From G963677445 sp963677445 (GTDB lineage Bacteria > Bacteroidota > Ignavibacteria > Ignavibacteriales > Melioribacteraceae): a stretch of DNA of 64,000 nucleotides. The translations under genes and the position numbers were made by a program. The notes under the pieces are model-generated. The model worked only from the letters and a program-made list of their open reading frames with translations. It had not been told where the DNA came from and did no database searches. The stretch covers positions 62,001 through 126,000 of the forward strand of contig CAXXGF010000073.1 of assembly GCA_963677445.2 (NCBI GenBank), read 5' to 3'. Below, in pieces: positions 9,232-17,952 of the stretch. The first letter of the stretch is position 1. The number at the start of each line of letters is the position of its first letter.

Positions 9232-9399
9232 TTACTTGATAAGGTAATATCCTAAAATAAGAATGACAATTGACACAATGAGAACAACACTCTTTACGAC
9301 AATTTCCTTTATATCTTTTTTTCTTCGTTTTTCAAGTTCTTCCCATTGAAGCTTATCTTCATAATCTCCATCTTCAGGAGTCCAGTTTTGATCTACCAT
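9232..9399 (-). CDS. 55-residue single-pass membrane protein
   Basis: A complete frame from ATG at 9399 to TAA encodes 55 residues: an acidic, tryptophan-containing N-terminus (MVDQNWTPEDGDYEDKLQWE), a basic stretch KRRKKDIKE, and one C-terminal membrane helix (about residues 33-50, VVKSVVLIVSIVILILGYY). Charge distribution predicts the N-terminus in the cytoplasm. It is followed on its strand by the acs terminator, which could serve both genes. I do not recognise a family; the clean amphipathic layout and stop position argue for a real gene. Its start lies 48 bases from the 3' end of the muramidase gene, so it could be the last gene of the hutI/namZ unit. Confidence 0.65.
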   Translation of the reverse strand: MVDQNWTPEDGDYEDKLQWEELEKRRKKDIKEIVVKSVVLIVSIVILILGYYLIK

Positions 9400-9446
9400 A
9401 TATCATAATATCGTTAAAATGTGTCAAAATAATCTATTAAAAAATA

Positions 9447-10682
9447 TTAATAAATAAAATATTTGGAAGAAGCCAAATTTCGGAATTCATCCACACCTTC
9501 TTTTAATAACTTCTTTAACTGGTTTATTGTAAGTTTACCTGATAAAAGCTCTTCCGCTTTATTACTTCCGATCACTTTATTAAACATTTTTATTCGTGCT
9601 TCAGTTGCAAAATCAAAAATATTTTTTTCCGGAAATAACGTGGCAGCGGCTTTCACAAAAAGAAACTGAATCGGCATCAATTCCGCATTTTTATAATCTG
9701 TAAAGTGAATTTGAACACCTTTCATATATTCACCTTTTCCGGTAGAATAATATGGTTTGTAAGTGACAGGTCTGAAAATTACTCCTTCCAGTTCGTAGGA
9801 GTTCATTTTTTCTGCCAGACGAGCTGCATCAATCCAGGAGGCTGTCATTGTTTCGAACGGGAAAGTATAACCTACTCCTATATTGCATACCTGTAATTCC
9901 CCCAGTATTCCTGTTGCCACATAATAAAAGGGAGTGGTCGCATGGGGGACATGTGGAGAGGTGGGAACCCAGGGGAGTCCGGTATCCATAAAAGTCATAT
10001 CACGAGTCCATCCTTCCATACGGACAACTTTCAAATTACACCTGACCCCGTTTTTCAACATTTTTTCATTGTTGAGCATAATCGCCAGTTCCCCAGAGGT
10101 CAATCCATATACATAAGGAATCTCAAACTGGCTGACAAAGGAGAAATAACCATCTTCCACAATACTGCCTTCAATCCTTTTGCCGCCAAGGGGATTTGGC
10201 CGGTCAAGAACAATAACTTCCTTATTGAATTTTACCGCGGCTTCCATTATCTTACCCATAGTGCTGATATAGGTATAGGAACGACAGCCGATATCCTGAA
10301 TATCGTAAACCAGCGCGTCAACATTCGCGAGCATGGCTGAATCAGGCTCTCTGGTTCTTCCGAAAAGAGAATAAACCGACAGTCCGGTTTCGGCGTCAGT
10401 GTAAAACTTAATATATTCACCCGCTTCGTGACTGCCCCGCACTCCATGTTCCGGGCCATAAAGCGCGGTTAGATTTACATTGCCTGCTTCAAATAAAATA
10501 TCAATTGTGGATTTGAGATTTCGGTCCACACCAGTGGGATTGGTTACCAATCCGATACGTTTACCCTCCAGCAGATTGAAGTTATTTTCACGTAAAACCT
10601 CTATACCGGTTTTAACTTTAACAACCTGGGGCTGGGAAAAAAGAATTGAAACAGCAAATAAAAGGAAAATTAATGATCGCAA
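9447..10682 (-). CDS. namZ: DUF1343 exo-beta-N-acetylmuramidase (NamZ-like)
   Basis: The DUF1343 family is established as exo-lytic N-acetylmuramidase in peptidoglycan recycling. This protein shows its hallmarks: GKRIGLVTNPTGVD near the N-terminus, YGPEHGVRG, VYDIQDIGCRSYTYISTM, VLDRPNPLGG and the long GIGVGYTFPFE-like segment (CNIGVGYTFPFE). I start it at TTG 10682, six bases after CCGGAG, giving MRSLIFLLFAVSILFSQPQ, a clean signal peptide and a 411-residue protein; a longer 436-residue frame from 10757 would bury the signal peptide and overlap hutI. Expected location is periplasmic. It sits downstream of hutI on the same strand. Confidence 0.88.
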   Translation of the reverse strand: MRSLIFLLFAVSILFSQPQVVKVKTGIEVLRENNFNLLEGKRIGLVTNPTGVDRNLKSTIDILFEAGNVNLTALYGPEHGVRGSHEAGEYIKFYTDAETGLSVYSLFGRTREPDSAMLANVDALVYDIQDIGCRSYTYISTMGKIMEAAVKFNKEVIVLDRPNPLGGKRIEGSIVEDGYFSFVSQFEIPYVYGLTSGELAIMLNNEKMLKNGVRCNLKVVRMEGWTRDMTFMDTGLPWVPTSPHVPHATTPFYYVATGILGELQVCNIGVGYTFPFETMTASWIDAARLAEKMNSYELEGVIFRPVTYKPYYSTGKGEYMKGVQIHFTDYKNAELMPIQFLFVKAAATLFPEKNIFDFATEARIKMFNKVIGSNKAEELLSGKLTINQLKKLLKEGVDEFRNLASSKYFIY

Positions 10683-10747
10683 AATAACTCCGGTAAAATT
10701 TGAAAAACAAAAAATCTCTAATCGCAAAATTAATATAAAATTTATTT

Positions 10748-12001
10748 TTAAAGGCAATCCTCTTTCCGGAAAATAATTTTTCCAGATTTAATAGTCATCG
10801 TATTAAGATTGGCCGCGACATCATAAACCAGCTCAGAATAGTTATTCGCTTCAAAAACAGCAAAATCGGCATCCTTGCCAGGTTCGATACTGCCGGTTTT
10901 ATGATGGATATCGAGAGCCTTCGCGGCATTTATAGTAAAAGCGGTTATTGCCTCCTCAATTGTCATTTTCATTTTGAGGCACGCGAGACTCATAATCAGC
11001 CCTATTGATGAGATGTGTGACGATCCCGGGTTATAATCGGTTGAGAGGGCGGCAGTTCCGCCGGAATCAATTATTTGTCTCGCGGGAGCATATCCGTAAT
11101 CAAGGAAAAACGACACTCCCGGCAGAAGAACAGCCACAAGGTCGGATGAAATAAGTTTTTTTAGTCCCTCTTCATCCAGCACTTCAAGATGGTCGATACT
11201 TTTGCATTTATTTTTAATGGCAATATCAATTCCACCGATCACATTAAATTGTTCGGAATGAAGTTTAAGTTTGTATCCCAACTCTGCCGCTCTGCGGAAA
11301 ATAATATCAGTTTCCGAAGCTGAAAACGCTGTCGCCTCGCAGAAGGCATCGCAGAAAACAGCAAGGTTTTCCTCTTTCACGGCCGGAAGCATTTCATCAA
11401 GCAGATATTTTATGTAGCCATCTCGGTCTTTCTTGTATTCAGGGGGGAAAGTATGCGCGCCGAGGAAGGTCGGGATAATATTTATCTTGTAGTTTTCATC
11501 CAGCTTTTTTATCACTCTTAGAAGTTTTATTTCATCTTCGAGGCTCAATCCGTACCCGCTTTTAATTTCAAGGGAGGTCACCCCCTGCGAGATAAATCTC
11601 TCTATCCGCGGCCTGACAATTTCATAGATTTCATCTTCCGTCGCTGACCGAACCGCTTTAACAGTAGCATTTATTCCACCTCCCTGACGCGCTATATCCT
11701 CATAATCAACACCGGCAATTTTCTGTCTGAATTCATCCGCCCTTGAGCCGGCGAATGCTGTGTGTGTATGACAATCAATTAGTCCGGGTAAAATTATTTT
11801 TCCGGTTAAATCAATAATATTATCATACTGATTTTCTTCCAGAAGATCGTTTGAAATTATTTCTTCAATTTTTCCATCTTTTATCAGGAGAGAATGATTT
11901 TCGAGGATGCCTGTATCATTCATCTCTTTTCCCGATTTATAATTTTTACCATTGGTATCGACAGTTAAAATCTGATGTGGATTTTTTAAAACAGTTATCA
12001 T
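10748..12001 (-). CDS. hutI: Imidazolonepropionase
   Basis: This third enzyme of histidine degradation hydrolyses 4-imidazolone-5-propionate. The protein shows the amidohydrolase metal motif GLIDCHTHTAFAG, ADEFRQKIAGVDYEDIARQG and the substrate-site KSGYGLSLEDEIKLLRVIK. It also has LGAHTFPPEY, the LHSEQFN segment, and STDYNPGSS with the late aspartate. ATG 12001 is preferred over an upstream TTG (12022) because it starts the canonical beta-strand and follows AAGAGG. No other hut genes are visible in the window, so the pathway is split across the genome or incomplete. Confidence 0.95.
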   Translation of the reverse strand: MITVLKNPHQILTVDTNGKNYKSGKEMNDTGILENHSLLIKDGKIEEIISNDLLEENQYDNIIDLTGKIILPGLIDCHTHTAFAGSRADEFRQKIAGVDYEDIARQGGGINATVKAVRSATEDEIYEIVRPRIERFISQGVTSLEIKSGYGLSLEDEIKLLRVIKKLDENYKINIIPTFLGAHTFPPEYKKDRDGYIKYLLDEMLPAVKEENLAVFCDAFCEATAFSASETDIIFRRAAELGYKLKLHSEQFNVIGGIDIAIKNKCKSIDHLEVLDEEGLKKLISSDLVAVLLPGVSFFLDYGYAPARQIIDSGGTAALSTDYNPGSSHISSIGLIMSLACLKMKMTIEEAITAFTINAAKALDIHHKTGSIEPGKDADFAVFEANNYSELVYDVAANLNTMTIKSGKIIFRKEDCL

Positions 12002-12070
12002 AACTCTTTTCTGCCTCTTCAAATCTTAATAAAGATGCTTAATATGCAAAAAATATTGTCAATATGTCAA

Positions 12071-12078
12071 TATTTTTG
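12071..12078 (+). promoter_or_regulatory. Possible Bacteroidota-type -7 element upstream of glgA
   Basis: TATTTTTG matches the TAnnTTTG consensus and lies 33 bases before the glgA start. No convincing TTG at the -33 position was found, so the call is weak. Confidence 0.35.
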
Positions 12079-12111
12079 TAAGTTTACAGCTTAAAAATTA
12101 AAGGATTTTTA

Positions 12112-13608
12112 TTGTATGCCTCCTCAAAAAAGTTGAAAATCCTCTTCGTTTCTTCTGAAGTTGTGCCTTTCGTGAAAACCGGAGGACTGGCGGATGTTTC
12201 CTCAGCCTTACCACAGAAACTCCAGGAACTTGGCCACCAGGTCAGGATAGTAGTGCCGAAATATGGCGCTATCGATGAACGCAAGTATAAAATTCATGAA
12301 GTTGTCAGACTAAAGGACCTGACAACAAAAATGGGTGACAGGGAAGTGACTTTTTCCCTCAGGTCATCTTTTCTTGTCGGGCGAAAAGCGCGTGTGCAAA
12401 TATACTTTCTCGACAACGAAGAGTATTTTGGGAGCAGGCACAGCTTATATGCCGATCCTCTGACAGGTGAAGATTTTGAAGATAACGATGAAAGATTTAT
12501 TCTTCTTGCTCGATCTGTATTTGAATTGGTAAGAAAACTTGGATGGATACCGGATATAATTCATTGTAACGACTGGCAATGCGCTCTTGTGCCGGTATTT
12601 TTAAAGGAAGAATACAATAAGGAAGAGATATTCAGTAATATAAAAAGTGTTTTTACAATCCACAACCTTTCGAACCAGGGCATATTCCCGGTAGAAAAGT
12701 TTGCCGCGACATCGCTGCCCGAAAGTCTGAAAACCGAGGATGGCATTCTTCATAACGGATCAATTAATTTTCTGAAAGCGGGTCTTAACTTTGCCGATAT
12801 TATAACAACTGTCAGCGAACGGTATGCCGACGATATTTGCGCCAAGGAAGAATTCAGCGCGGGAATGCAGGAAGTTTTATGCTCCAGAAAAGATTCGGTT
12901 TTTGGTATAATTAACGGCATCGATGATAATATCTGGAATCCTGAAAAAGACAAAAACATCGCGAAAAAGTATACTCTGAAAACCATAGAAAACAAAATTC
13001 AGAATAAAAAGGCCCTGGCCGATAAATTCGGATTTGAATACAAACCCGATACACCGGTTATTGGAATGATCTCCAGGCTTAATTCATATAAAGGATATGA
13101 TCTGATTGTAGAAAAATTTGAAGAGCTCATGTCGCTTGATATCCACATGGTTCTACTCGGGGCGGGAGAGAAGGAGTATCACCGGTTTTTTGAACAGGCA
13201 TTCGGACAATATGCCGATAAATTCTCCTGTTACCTCGGATTTGACGACCAGCTTGCTCATCTGATTGAAGCAGGCTCAGATATGTTCCTGATGCCTTCAA
13301 AATTTGAGCCCTGCGGACTCAACCAGATGTACAGCCTTGTTTATGGCACTGTGCCAATTGTCAGGGAAACGGGCGGACTTGCAGATACTGTGGAAAATTA
13401 CAATCCCGTGGATGGATCAGGCAACGGTTTTGTATTCAGCGAATATACCGGTGAAGCTCTGATGGATACTGTCAGGAAAGCAATTGACATGTATAATGAT
13501 GACCAAAAAACATGGCTGAAAATTGTTAAAAATGGTATGAAAGGCAATTTTAGCTGGCTTAATTCTTCCAAAAAATATGTCGAATTATATAAAACAATTA
13601 TTGATTGA
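12112..13608 (+). CDS. glgA: Glycogen synthase
   Basis: It elongates alpha-1,4-glucan from ADP-glucose (GT5 family). The N-terminal KTGGLADVSSALPQKL motif, which binds the sugar nucleotide, is at about residues 20-35. FTIHNLSNQGIF follows in the N-domain, and the C-domain has MISRLNSYKGYD, SKFEPCGLNQMYSLVYG and VRETGGLADTV. At 498 residues the length is normal. The start is TTG 12112, spaced seven bases from AAAGGA; no in-frame ATG gives the conserved N-terminal strand. The heptose-phosphatase-like gene follows after 6 bases. Confidence 0.95.
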   Translation: MYASSKKLKILFVSSEVVPFVKTGGLADVSSALPQKLQELGHQVRIVVPKYGAIDERKYKIHEVVRLKDLTTKMGDREVTFSLRSSFLVGRKARVQIYFLDNEEYFGSRHSLYADPLTGEDFEDNDERFILLARSVFELVRKLGWIPDIIHCNDWQCALVPVFLKEEYNKEEIFSNIKSVFTIHNLSNQGIFPVEKFAATSLPESLKTEDGILHNGSINFLKAGLNFADIITTVSERYADDICAKEEFSAGMQEVLCSRKDSVFGIINGIDDNIWNPEKDKNIAKKYTLKTIENKIQNKKALADKFGFEYKPDTPVIGMISRLNSYKGYDLIVEKFEELMSLDIHMVLLGAGEKEYHRFFEQAFGQYADKFSCYLGFDDQLAHLIEAGSDMFLMPSKFEPCGLNQMYSLVYGTVPIVRETGGLADTVENYNPVDGSGNGFVFSEYTGEALMDTVRKAIDMYNDDQKTWLKIVKNGMKGNFSWLNSSKKYVELYKTIID

Positions 13609-13614
13609 TATTTA

Positions 13615-14190
13615 ATGACAAACCGCGCCGTGTTTTTTGACAGGGATGATACATTAAATATTGATCCTGGATATCTGTCAGACCCACAGAAAGTTGTATT
13701 GTTTCCCGGAGTAAAAGAATATCTCAGGAAGTTACAGTCTGAGTATAATTTTTATATTGTTATAGTGTCCAACCAGTCCGGCATTGCCCGGAAAATCATG
13801 ACAGAAAAAGAGTTAAATGCTGTTAACGGCAGGATAGACGAGCTGCTTTCTGACGCGGGCGTTAAGCTTAACTTAATAAAATATTGCCCCCACCACCCAA
13901 AATTCTCACCTGACAATTTATGTGATTGCAGAAAACCTTCTCCCAAAATGCTTTTGGATGCGGCCAAAGAGCTGAATCTTGATCTGAAAAGATCATATAT
14001 GGTCGGAGATAAAAAATCTGATATTGAATGTGGAATAAATGCTGGAACAAAAACAGTATTAATTAAATCAAAGGGGGAAGAAATAATTAATATGTTGAAA
14101 AATGATAGAAAAACTCCCAATTTTGTGGCAGTAAATTTTAGTGAAGCCTGCGGTTACATAATTGGTGATTTTTCGGAGGAAATTGCTTGA
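13615..14190 (+). CDS. gmhB: HAD-superfamily phosphatase, D-glycero-manno-heptose bisphosphate phosphatase-like
   Basis: This 191-residue HAD phosphatase begins with the nucleophile motif FDRDDTLN and continues with IVSNQSGIAR. It carries the zinc-loop CPHHPKFSPDNLCDCRKP characteristic of GmhB and histidinol-phosphatase relatives, and ends the core with MVGDKKSDIECG. GmhB removes the 7- (or 1-)phosphate from heptose bisphosphate in LPS core precursor synthesis. The second residue after the nucleophile is D as expected, though DRDDT replaces the more common DRDGT. Family is sure, exact substrate less so. The stop overlaps the TTG start of the next gene. Confidence 0.82.
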   Translation: MTNRAVFFDRDDTLNIDPGYLSDPQKVVLFPGVKEYLRKLQSEYNFYIVIVSNQSGIARKIMTEKELNAVNGRIDELLSDAGVKLNLIKYCPHHPKFSPDNLCDCRKPSPKMLLDAAKELNLDLKRSYMVGDKKSDIECGINAGTKTVLIKSKGEEIINMLKNDRKTPNFVAVNFSEACGYIIGDFSEEIA

Positions 14191-15389
14191 GAATATTTTT
14201 TGTTATTTTAACAATTACCGGACTGATTTTTATTCAGTCATGCCAGGATGATCCTTCATCCATTGGATCGGGACTAATACCTGATGATGATAAGATCAGT
14301 ATCGACACTCTGAATTCTTATGAGGAACAGATTTTTCAGAATTCCTCGTTTTACCAGGATACTGTTCTTACCGGCACATCAAAATTTATACTTATCGGTA
14401 AACATTCCGGCCTCGAATCAACCGCGTTATTACGGTTTTTAATCACCTTGCCCGATTCGGTTTTAGAACCTTTCGAGCTCGACAGCCTTAATATTCTGGA
14501 GAGCTGGATTGAAATGGTGCCGGTTTATACACTCGGTGATTCCAATTCTGTATTTGATTATACATTTCATAAAGTTAATGCTGAATGGGACGCGGTAAGT
14601 TTTAACAGGGAACAGCTTGAAGAGTTAAAGGCAGATATTGATTTTGGGACTGATCTTAAAACCGGTTCGGTTTCTGAGTCAGATACCATCTTTCGCACCC
14701 CTATTTCCCCGGAAATTGTCAGAGAATGGTTTGTTCTTTATGCAGAAGAAAATTATACAGAGAATTACGGCATCTATGTAAAACCTACAGAGTCGACGGG
14801 GAAACTTATGGGATTTCAGGCTCTGACGGCATATAATACGGAAACCATAGAAAGATTATACGCGGTAGTTGAAAAACCGGGTGAATTTATTGATACGCTG
14901 GATTTTCAGATCGGGTTCGATGTTCACATTGTTGAAGGTGATGAACCGGTAGCGAGCGGAACTGAAATGATACTGCAGGGTGGTTTGCCAATGCGGGGCA
15001 AACTTCTTTTTGATGTATCTGATATTCCCGAATATTCAGTAATTAACTCAGCGATCCTGACACTGAAGTTTGATAGTCTGAGCAGTGTTTACGGAAGCAG
15101 CTATTCCGATTCTATTCAGGTTTCACTTATTTCCGACTCCACATCAGCCATTCCCGAAATTGACAGCGATTACGGATCATCATACTTGTTTTTTAACGAA
15201 GATGGTTATTACCGGGGTGATATCTCCATATTTATCCAGCGATGGAATACAGGAGTTGAGAACCAGGGAGCCAGGATCAGGCTGACTGACGAAGAGCGAA
15301 TACTATCAACCGTTGTAATATATGGAAGCAATGATCCTGATCCGGCAAAACGTCCGGAACTTGAAATTAAATATTCAACTCAAAAATAA
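14187..15389 (+). CDS. Secreted lipoprotein, DUF4270-like
   Basis: A TTG start at 14187 (six bases after GGAGGA) opens a type II signal peptide with lipobox IFIQSC, so the mature protein starts at about Cys19. After it, QDDPSSIGSGLIPDDDKISI matches the pattern I know from DUF4270 lipoproteins of Bacteroidota ('C..d...iG..l.p.d.'). The rest is beta-rich with repeated 'sailtlk.d' strands (NSAILTLKFDSL) and ends near a YGSNDPDPAKRPELEIKY motif typical of DNRLRE/TGF-propeptide-like carbohydrate-surface proteins. Function is unknown. It forms a run with the following barrel and TPR genes (3 and 22 bases apart). Confidence 0.65.
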   Translation: MRIFFVILTITGLIFIQSCQDDPSSIGSGLIPDDDKISIDTLNSYEEQIFQNSSFYQDTVLTGTSKFILIGKHSGLESTALLRFLITLPDSVLEPFELDSLNILESWIEMVPVYTLGDSNSVFDYTFHKVNAEWDAVSFNREQLEELKADIDFGTDLKTGSVSESDTIFRTPISPEIVREWFVLYAEENYTENYGIYVKPTESTGKLMGFQALTAYNTETIERLYAVVEKPGEFIDTLDFQIGFDVHIVEGDEPVASGTEMILQGGLPMRGKLLFDVSDIPEYSVINSAILTLKFDSLSSVYGSSYSDSIQVSLISDSTSAIPEIDSDYGSSYLFFNEDGYYRGDISIFIQRWNTGVENQGARIRLTDEERILSTVVIYGSNDPDPAKRPELEIKYSTQK

Positions 15390-15392
15390 GTG

Positions 15393-16637
15393 ATGATAAT
15401 GATGAATTTCAGATATATTTTAATTTTACTTGCGCTGATAACCGGAGTAGTTTATTCCTCGGGAGGGACTGTATACTCCAGAGCCGGAACAGGTGATCTT
15501 AATAACGGATATTCAGCCAGAAGACTCGGGATAGGAGGGGCCGGATTAGCGTTAGCCGAAGGAACGAATTTAAGTGATATTAACCCGGCGCTGTGGTCGG
15601 GCATATCAATTACCAGGTTGGAAGCGGGAATTAATTACCGCGGTATTACTATTGAGGATAATAGTGGCAGCGCATATTATTCCGATTATGATTTCTCAGG
15701 TTTTATGGTCGGTTTCCCACTCTCACAGAAATATGGAATTTCTCTTATTGCCGGCTTGGTGCCAATTTCACAGGTGGGTTATAAGGTTGAGGGAAATGAA
15801 GAGGCGCTCGGTCAGGTTAGCCGGGTAAAATACTATGGTTCGGGTAGCATCTCGAAAATATTTTTCGGCAGCTCCTGGACTCTGCCCTTTGGATTTTCTG
15901 TTGGCGCTTCATTCCAGTATTATACCGGGAAAATATCATATACTTCCGAAGTCCGATTTTTTTCATCCGACATGCAAAACACAATTTTCCGTAAGTCAGT
16001 CAGCCATCATGGCAATGGATTCAGCTTTGGAATTTTGAGTAGCAACCTGGGAGAATATCTTAACGAAGAAACGATTACAGACCTAAGAATAGGCTCCTCA
16101 ATAGAAGTAGTAAATACACTTGATACAGATACATCTGTAATTTCAAGCACATCAGTAGGGACAATAACTGTGTCTGAGGGATTGACAGAGACAAAATTAC
16201 CATTTAAATTTGGGATTGGAACTTCAGCGACTTTGAGTAAAAAATATACAATTATCGCCGACTACTTATATCAGCCCTGGAGTGAGTATGAAATCAACGG
16301 TCATTCTGAACCGGGATTGCGCGATTTCACCAGGATGAGTATTGGTTTTGAGTTCTATGACAATAAAAGACGTTTCAGTTCATTTTGGGAACAGATCAGA
16401 TATCGCTGTGGTCTAAGTTATGAGCAGTCACAATATCAGCCGACGGCTGAGGGGATAAATAAATTCTCTCTGCATGGCGGAATTTCTTTTCCGCTTGGCA
16501 ATAGCAGCACAATTGATTTGGGACTTCAATATGGAATGAGAGGTAAAACTGAGAACAACCTGCTGAAAGAAAATATTTTTGATGCTTTTATAACCTTTAG
16601 TTTTGGAGAACTATGGTTTGTGAGACAGGAAAGATAA
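15393..16637 (+). CDS. Outer-membrane beta-barrel protein (FadL/UPF0164-like)
   Basis: A signal peptide (NFRYILILLALITGVVYSSG) is followed by GYSARRLGIGGAGLALAEGTN and DINPALWSG. That is the conserved N-terminal plug-like 'a.glGgag.a.a....d...NPA' pattern of OmpP1/FadL/UPF0164-type barrels common in Bacteroidota. Alternating aromatic beta strands run to the C-terminus. Several closely spaced starts exist (GTG 15390, ATG 15393, 15399 and 15402) and the ribosome-binding site does not discriminate; the ATG nearest the stop of the upstream gene was chosen. Cargo is unknown. Grouping with a lipoprotein and a TPR protein suggests an envelope complex. Confidence 0.7.
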   Translation: MIMMNFRYILILLALITGVVYSSGGTVYSRAGTGDLNNGYSARRLGIGGAGLALAEGTNLSDINPALWSGISITRLEAGINYRGITIEDNSGSAYYSDYDFSGFMVGFPLSQKYGISLIAGLVPISQVGYKVEGNEEALGQVSRVKYYGSGSISKIFFGSSWTLPFGFSVGASFQYYTGKISYTSEVRFFSSDMQNTIFRKSVSHHGNGFSFGILSSNLGEYLNEETITDLRIGSSIEVVNTLDTDTSVISSTSVGTITVSEGLTETKLPFKFGIGTSATLSKKYTIIADYLYQPWSEYEINGHSEPGLRDFTRMSIGFEFYDNKRRFSSFWEQIRYRCGLSYEQSQYQPTAEGINKFSLHGGISFPLGNSSTIDLGLQYGMRGKTENNLLKENIFDAFITFSFGELWFVRQER

Positions 16638-16659
16638 AAACAAAATAAGGAACAAAACA

Positions 16660-17946
16660 GTGAAATACTTCAAGGTTCTTACGCTGCTGATTTTTATAAC
16701 TTCGAGTTTTATACTTGCTCAGGATGACAAACCGAATCCTAATGATTATATGAAGGATCCCGATTTCCAGAGAACTTATACATTATGGGATTCCTATTAT
16801 ACTACGAACGATTTTGAAACATCCCTCAGTTACGGGTGGAAAATTATACATGATTACCCCGGATTTACCAGGAATAAACTCCATCGCAAAATGGAGGAAA
16901 TGTTATGGGCAATGCATGACAGTTCAGCGACTTCCGAAGAACAAAAGACTGCTATTGCCGATACTATATTATTTCTTTATGATGACGGGGCAAAATATGA
17001 TACAAAACGTGAAAGTTATTATATAGCCCGTAAAGGTTATGTTCTGGAAACCTGGCACCAGGCCGCTCCGGAACAGATAATTGAATGTTATGAAAAGGCC
17101 ATGGAAGTTGATAAAGACCTGCTTCCATTCTACAGAGACAGACTGGGTCTGCTTTATATAAGTAATGAAAGAAAAGAAGACGCGTTAACCCTCTATTCAC
17201 GACTGGCTGAAGAAGAACCTGATAATCCTATGTGGAATCAGCGTCTTGAAAATATCGCGGAAGATCCAAAAGAACTAATGGAAATCTTGCTTACTGCCTG
17301 GAATCTTAACCGTGACAATCCTGAAAAGGCCTGGAAATATGCCTCTATTTGTTTACAGCAGAGAGAATATGAAAGGGCGATAGAACCTTTAACTTTATTG
17401 ATTGAAAAGACACCTGATGTAATTAATTACTGGCAGCAGCTCGCGACAGCTTATGACAAGCTGGATAAAAATGATGAAGCTATTTCGGCATATAAAAAAC
17501 TTATTGAGCTCCAGCCTGATAACAGGGATAACTATGTTAACCTGGCGATAATTTATTTCAAAAAGCTCGACCAGCTTCCGGTTGCCCGGTCTTACCTGAA
17601 TAAGGCTGCAGATGTAAGTCCTGACTGGGATTATCCATATTATATTGAGGCCCAGCTTTATGAACAGGCAGGACGAAACTGCGCTAACAGCCCTGAGCTC
17701 GATCTTGTCGACAAACTTGTTTACCGGCTCGCGTCGGATACATATAAAAAAGCGGCCCGGAAAGGGGGGCGTTATTCCGCGAGTAGTCTTAACAGGGTTA
17801 AACTTCTTAAAAATTCAACTCCGACATCTTCAGACTACTTCATGAAGCAGATTAAAACCGGCGATGTTTTAAAAATTGAAGGAAAATGTTACGACTGGAT
17901 TGGTCGCAGTATTACAGTACCTGATTTCAAAACATTAAGAGAGTAA
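16660..17946 (+). CDS. Exported tetratricopeptide-repeat protein
   Basis: A GTG start after AAGGAAC opens a signal peptide (residues 1-20, ending LAQD) and 428 residues. TPR motifs are visible between about residues 140 and 315, for example ALTLYSRLAEEEPDNPMWNQ, then AIEPLTLLIEKTPDVINYWQ and AISAYKKLIELQPDNRDNYV. The C-terminal region has CYDWIGRSITVPDF. It probably scaffolds protein contacts in the periplasm or at the outer membrane. The glyA gene starts 6 bases later, so the two share a transcript. Confidence 0.8.
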   Translation: MKYFKVLTLLIFITSSFILAQDDKPNPNDYMKDPDFQRTYTLWDSYYTTNDFETSLSYGWKIIHDYPGFTRNKLHRKMEEMLWAMHDSSATSEEQKTAIADTILFLYDDGAKYDTKRESYYIARKGYVLETWHQAAPEQIIECYEKAMEVDKDLLPFYRDRLGLLYISNERKEDALTLYSRLAEEEPDNPMWNQRLENIAEDPKELMEILLTAWNLNRDNPEKAWKYASICLQQREYERAIEPLTLLIEKTPDVINYWQQLATAYDKLDKNDEAISAYKKLIELQPDNRDNYVNLAIIYFKKLDQLPVARSYLNKAADVSPDWDYPYYIEAQLYEQAGRNCANSPELDLVDKLVYRLASDTYKKAARKGGRYSASSLNRVKLLKNSTPTSSDYFMKQIKTGDVLKIEGKCYDWIGRSITVPDFKTLRE

Positions 17947-17952
17947 AACTTT

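Noticed and set aside
9463..10776. Several plus-strand frames opposite the NamZ-like gene
   Set aside because: They are shadows of a well-supported minus-strand coding sequence.
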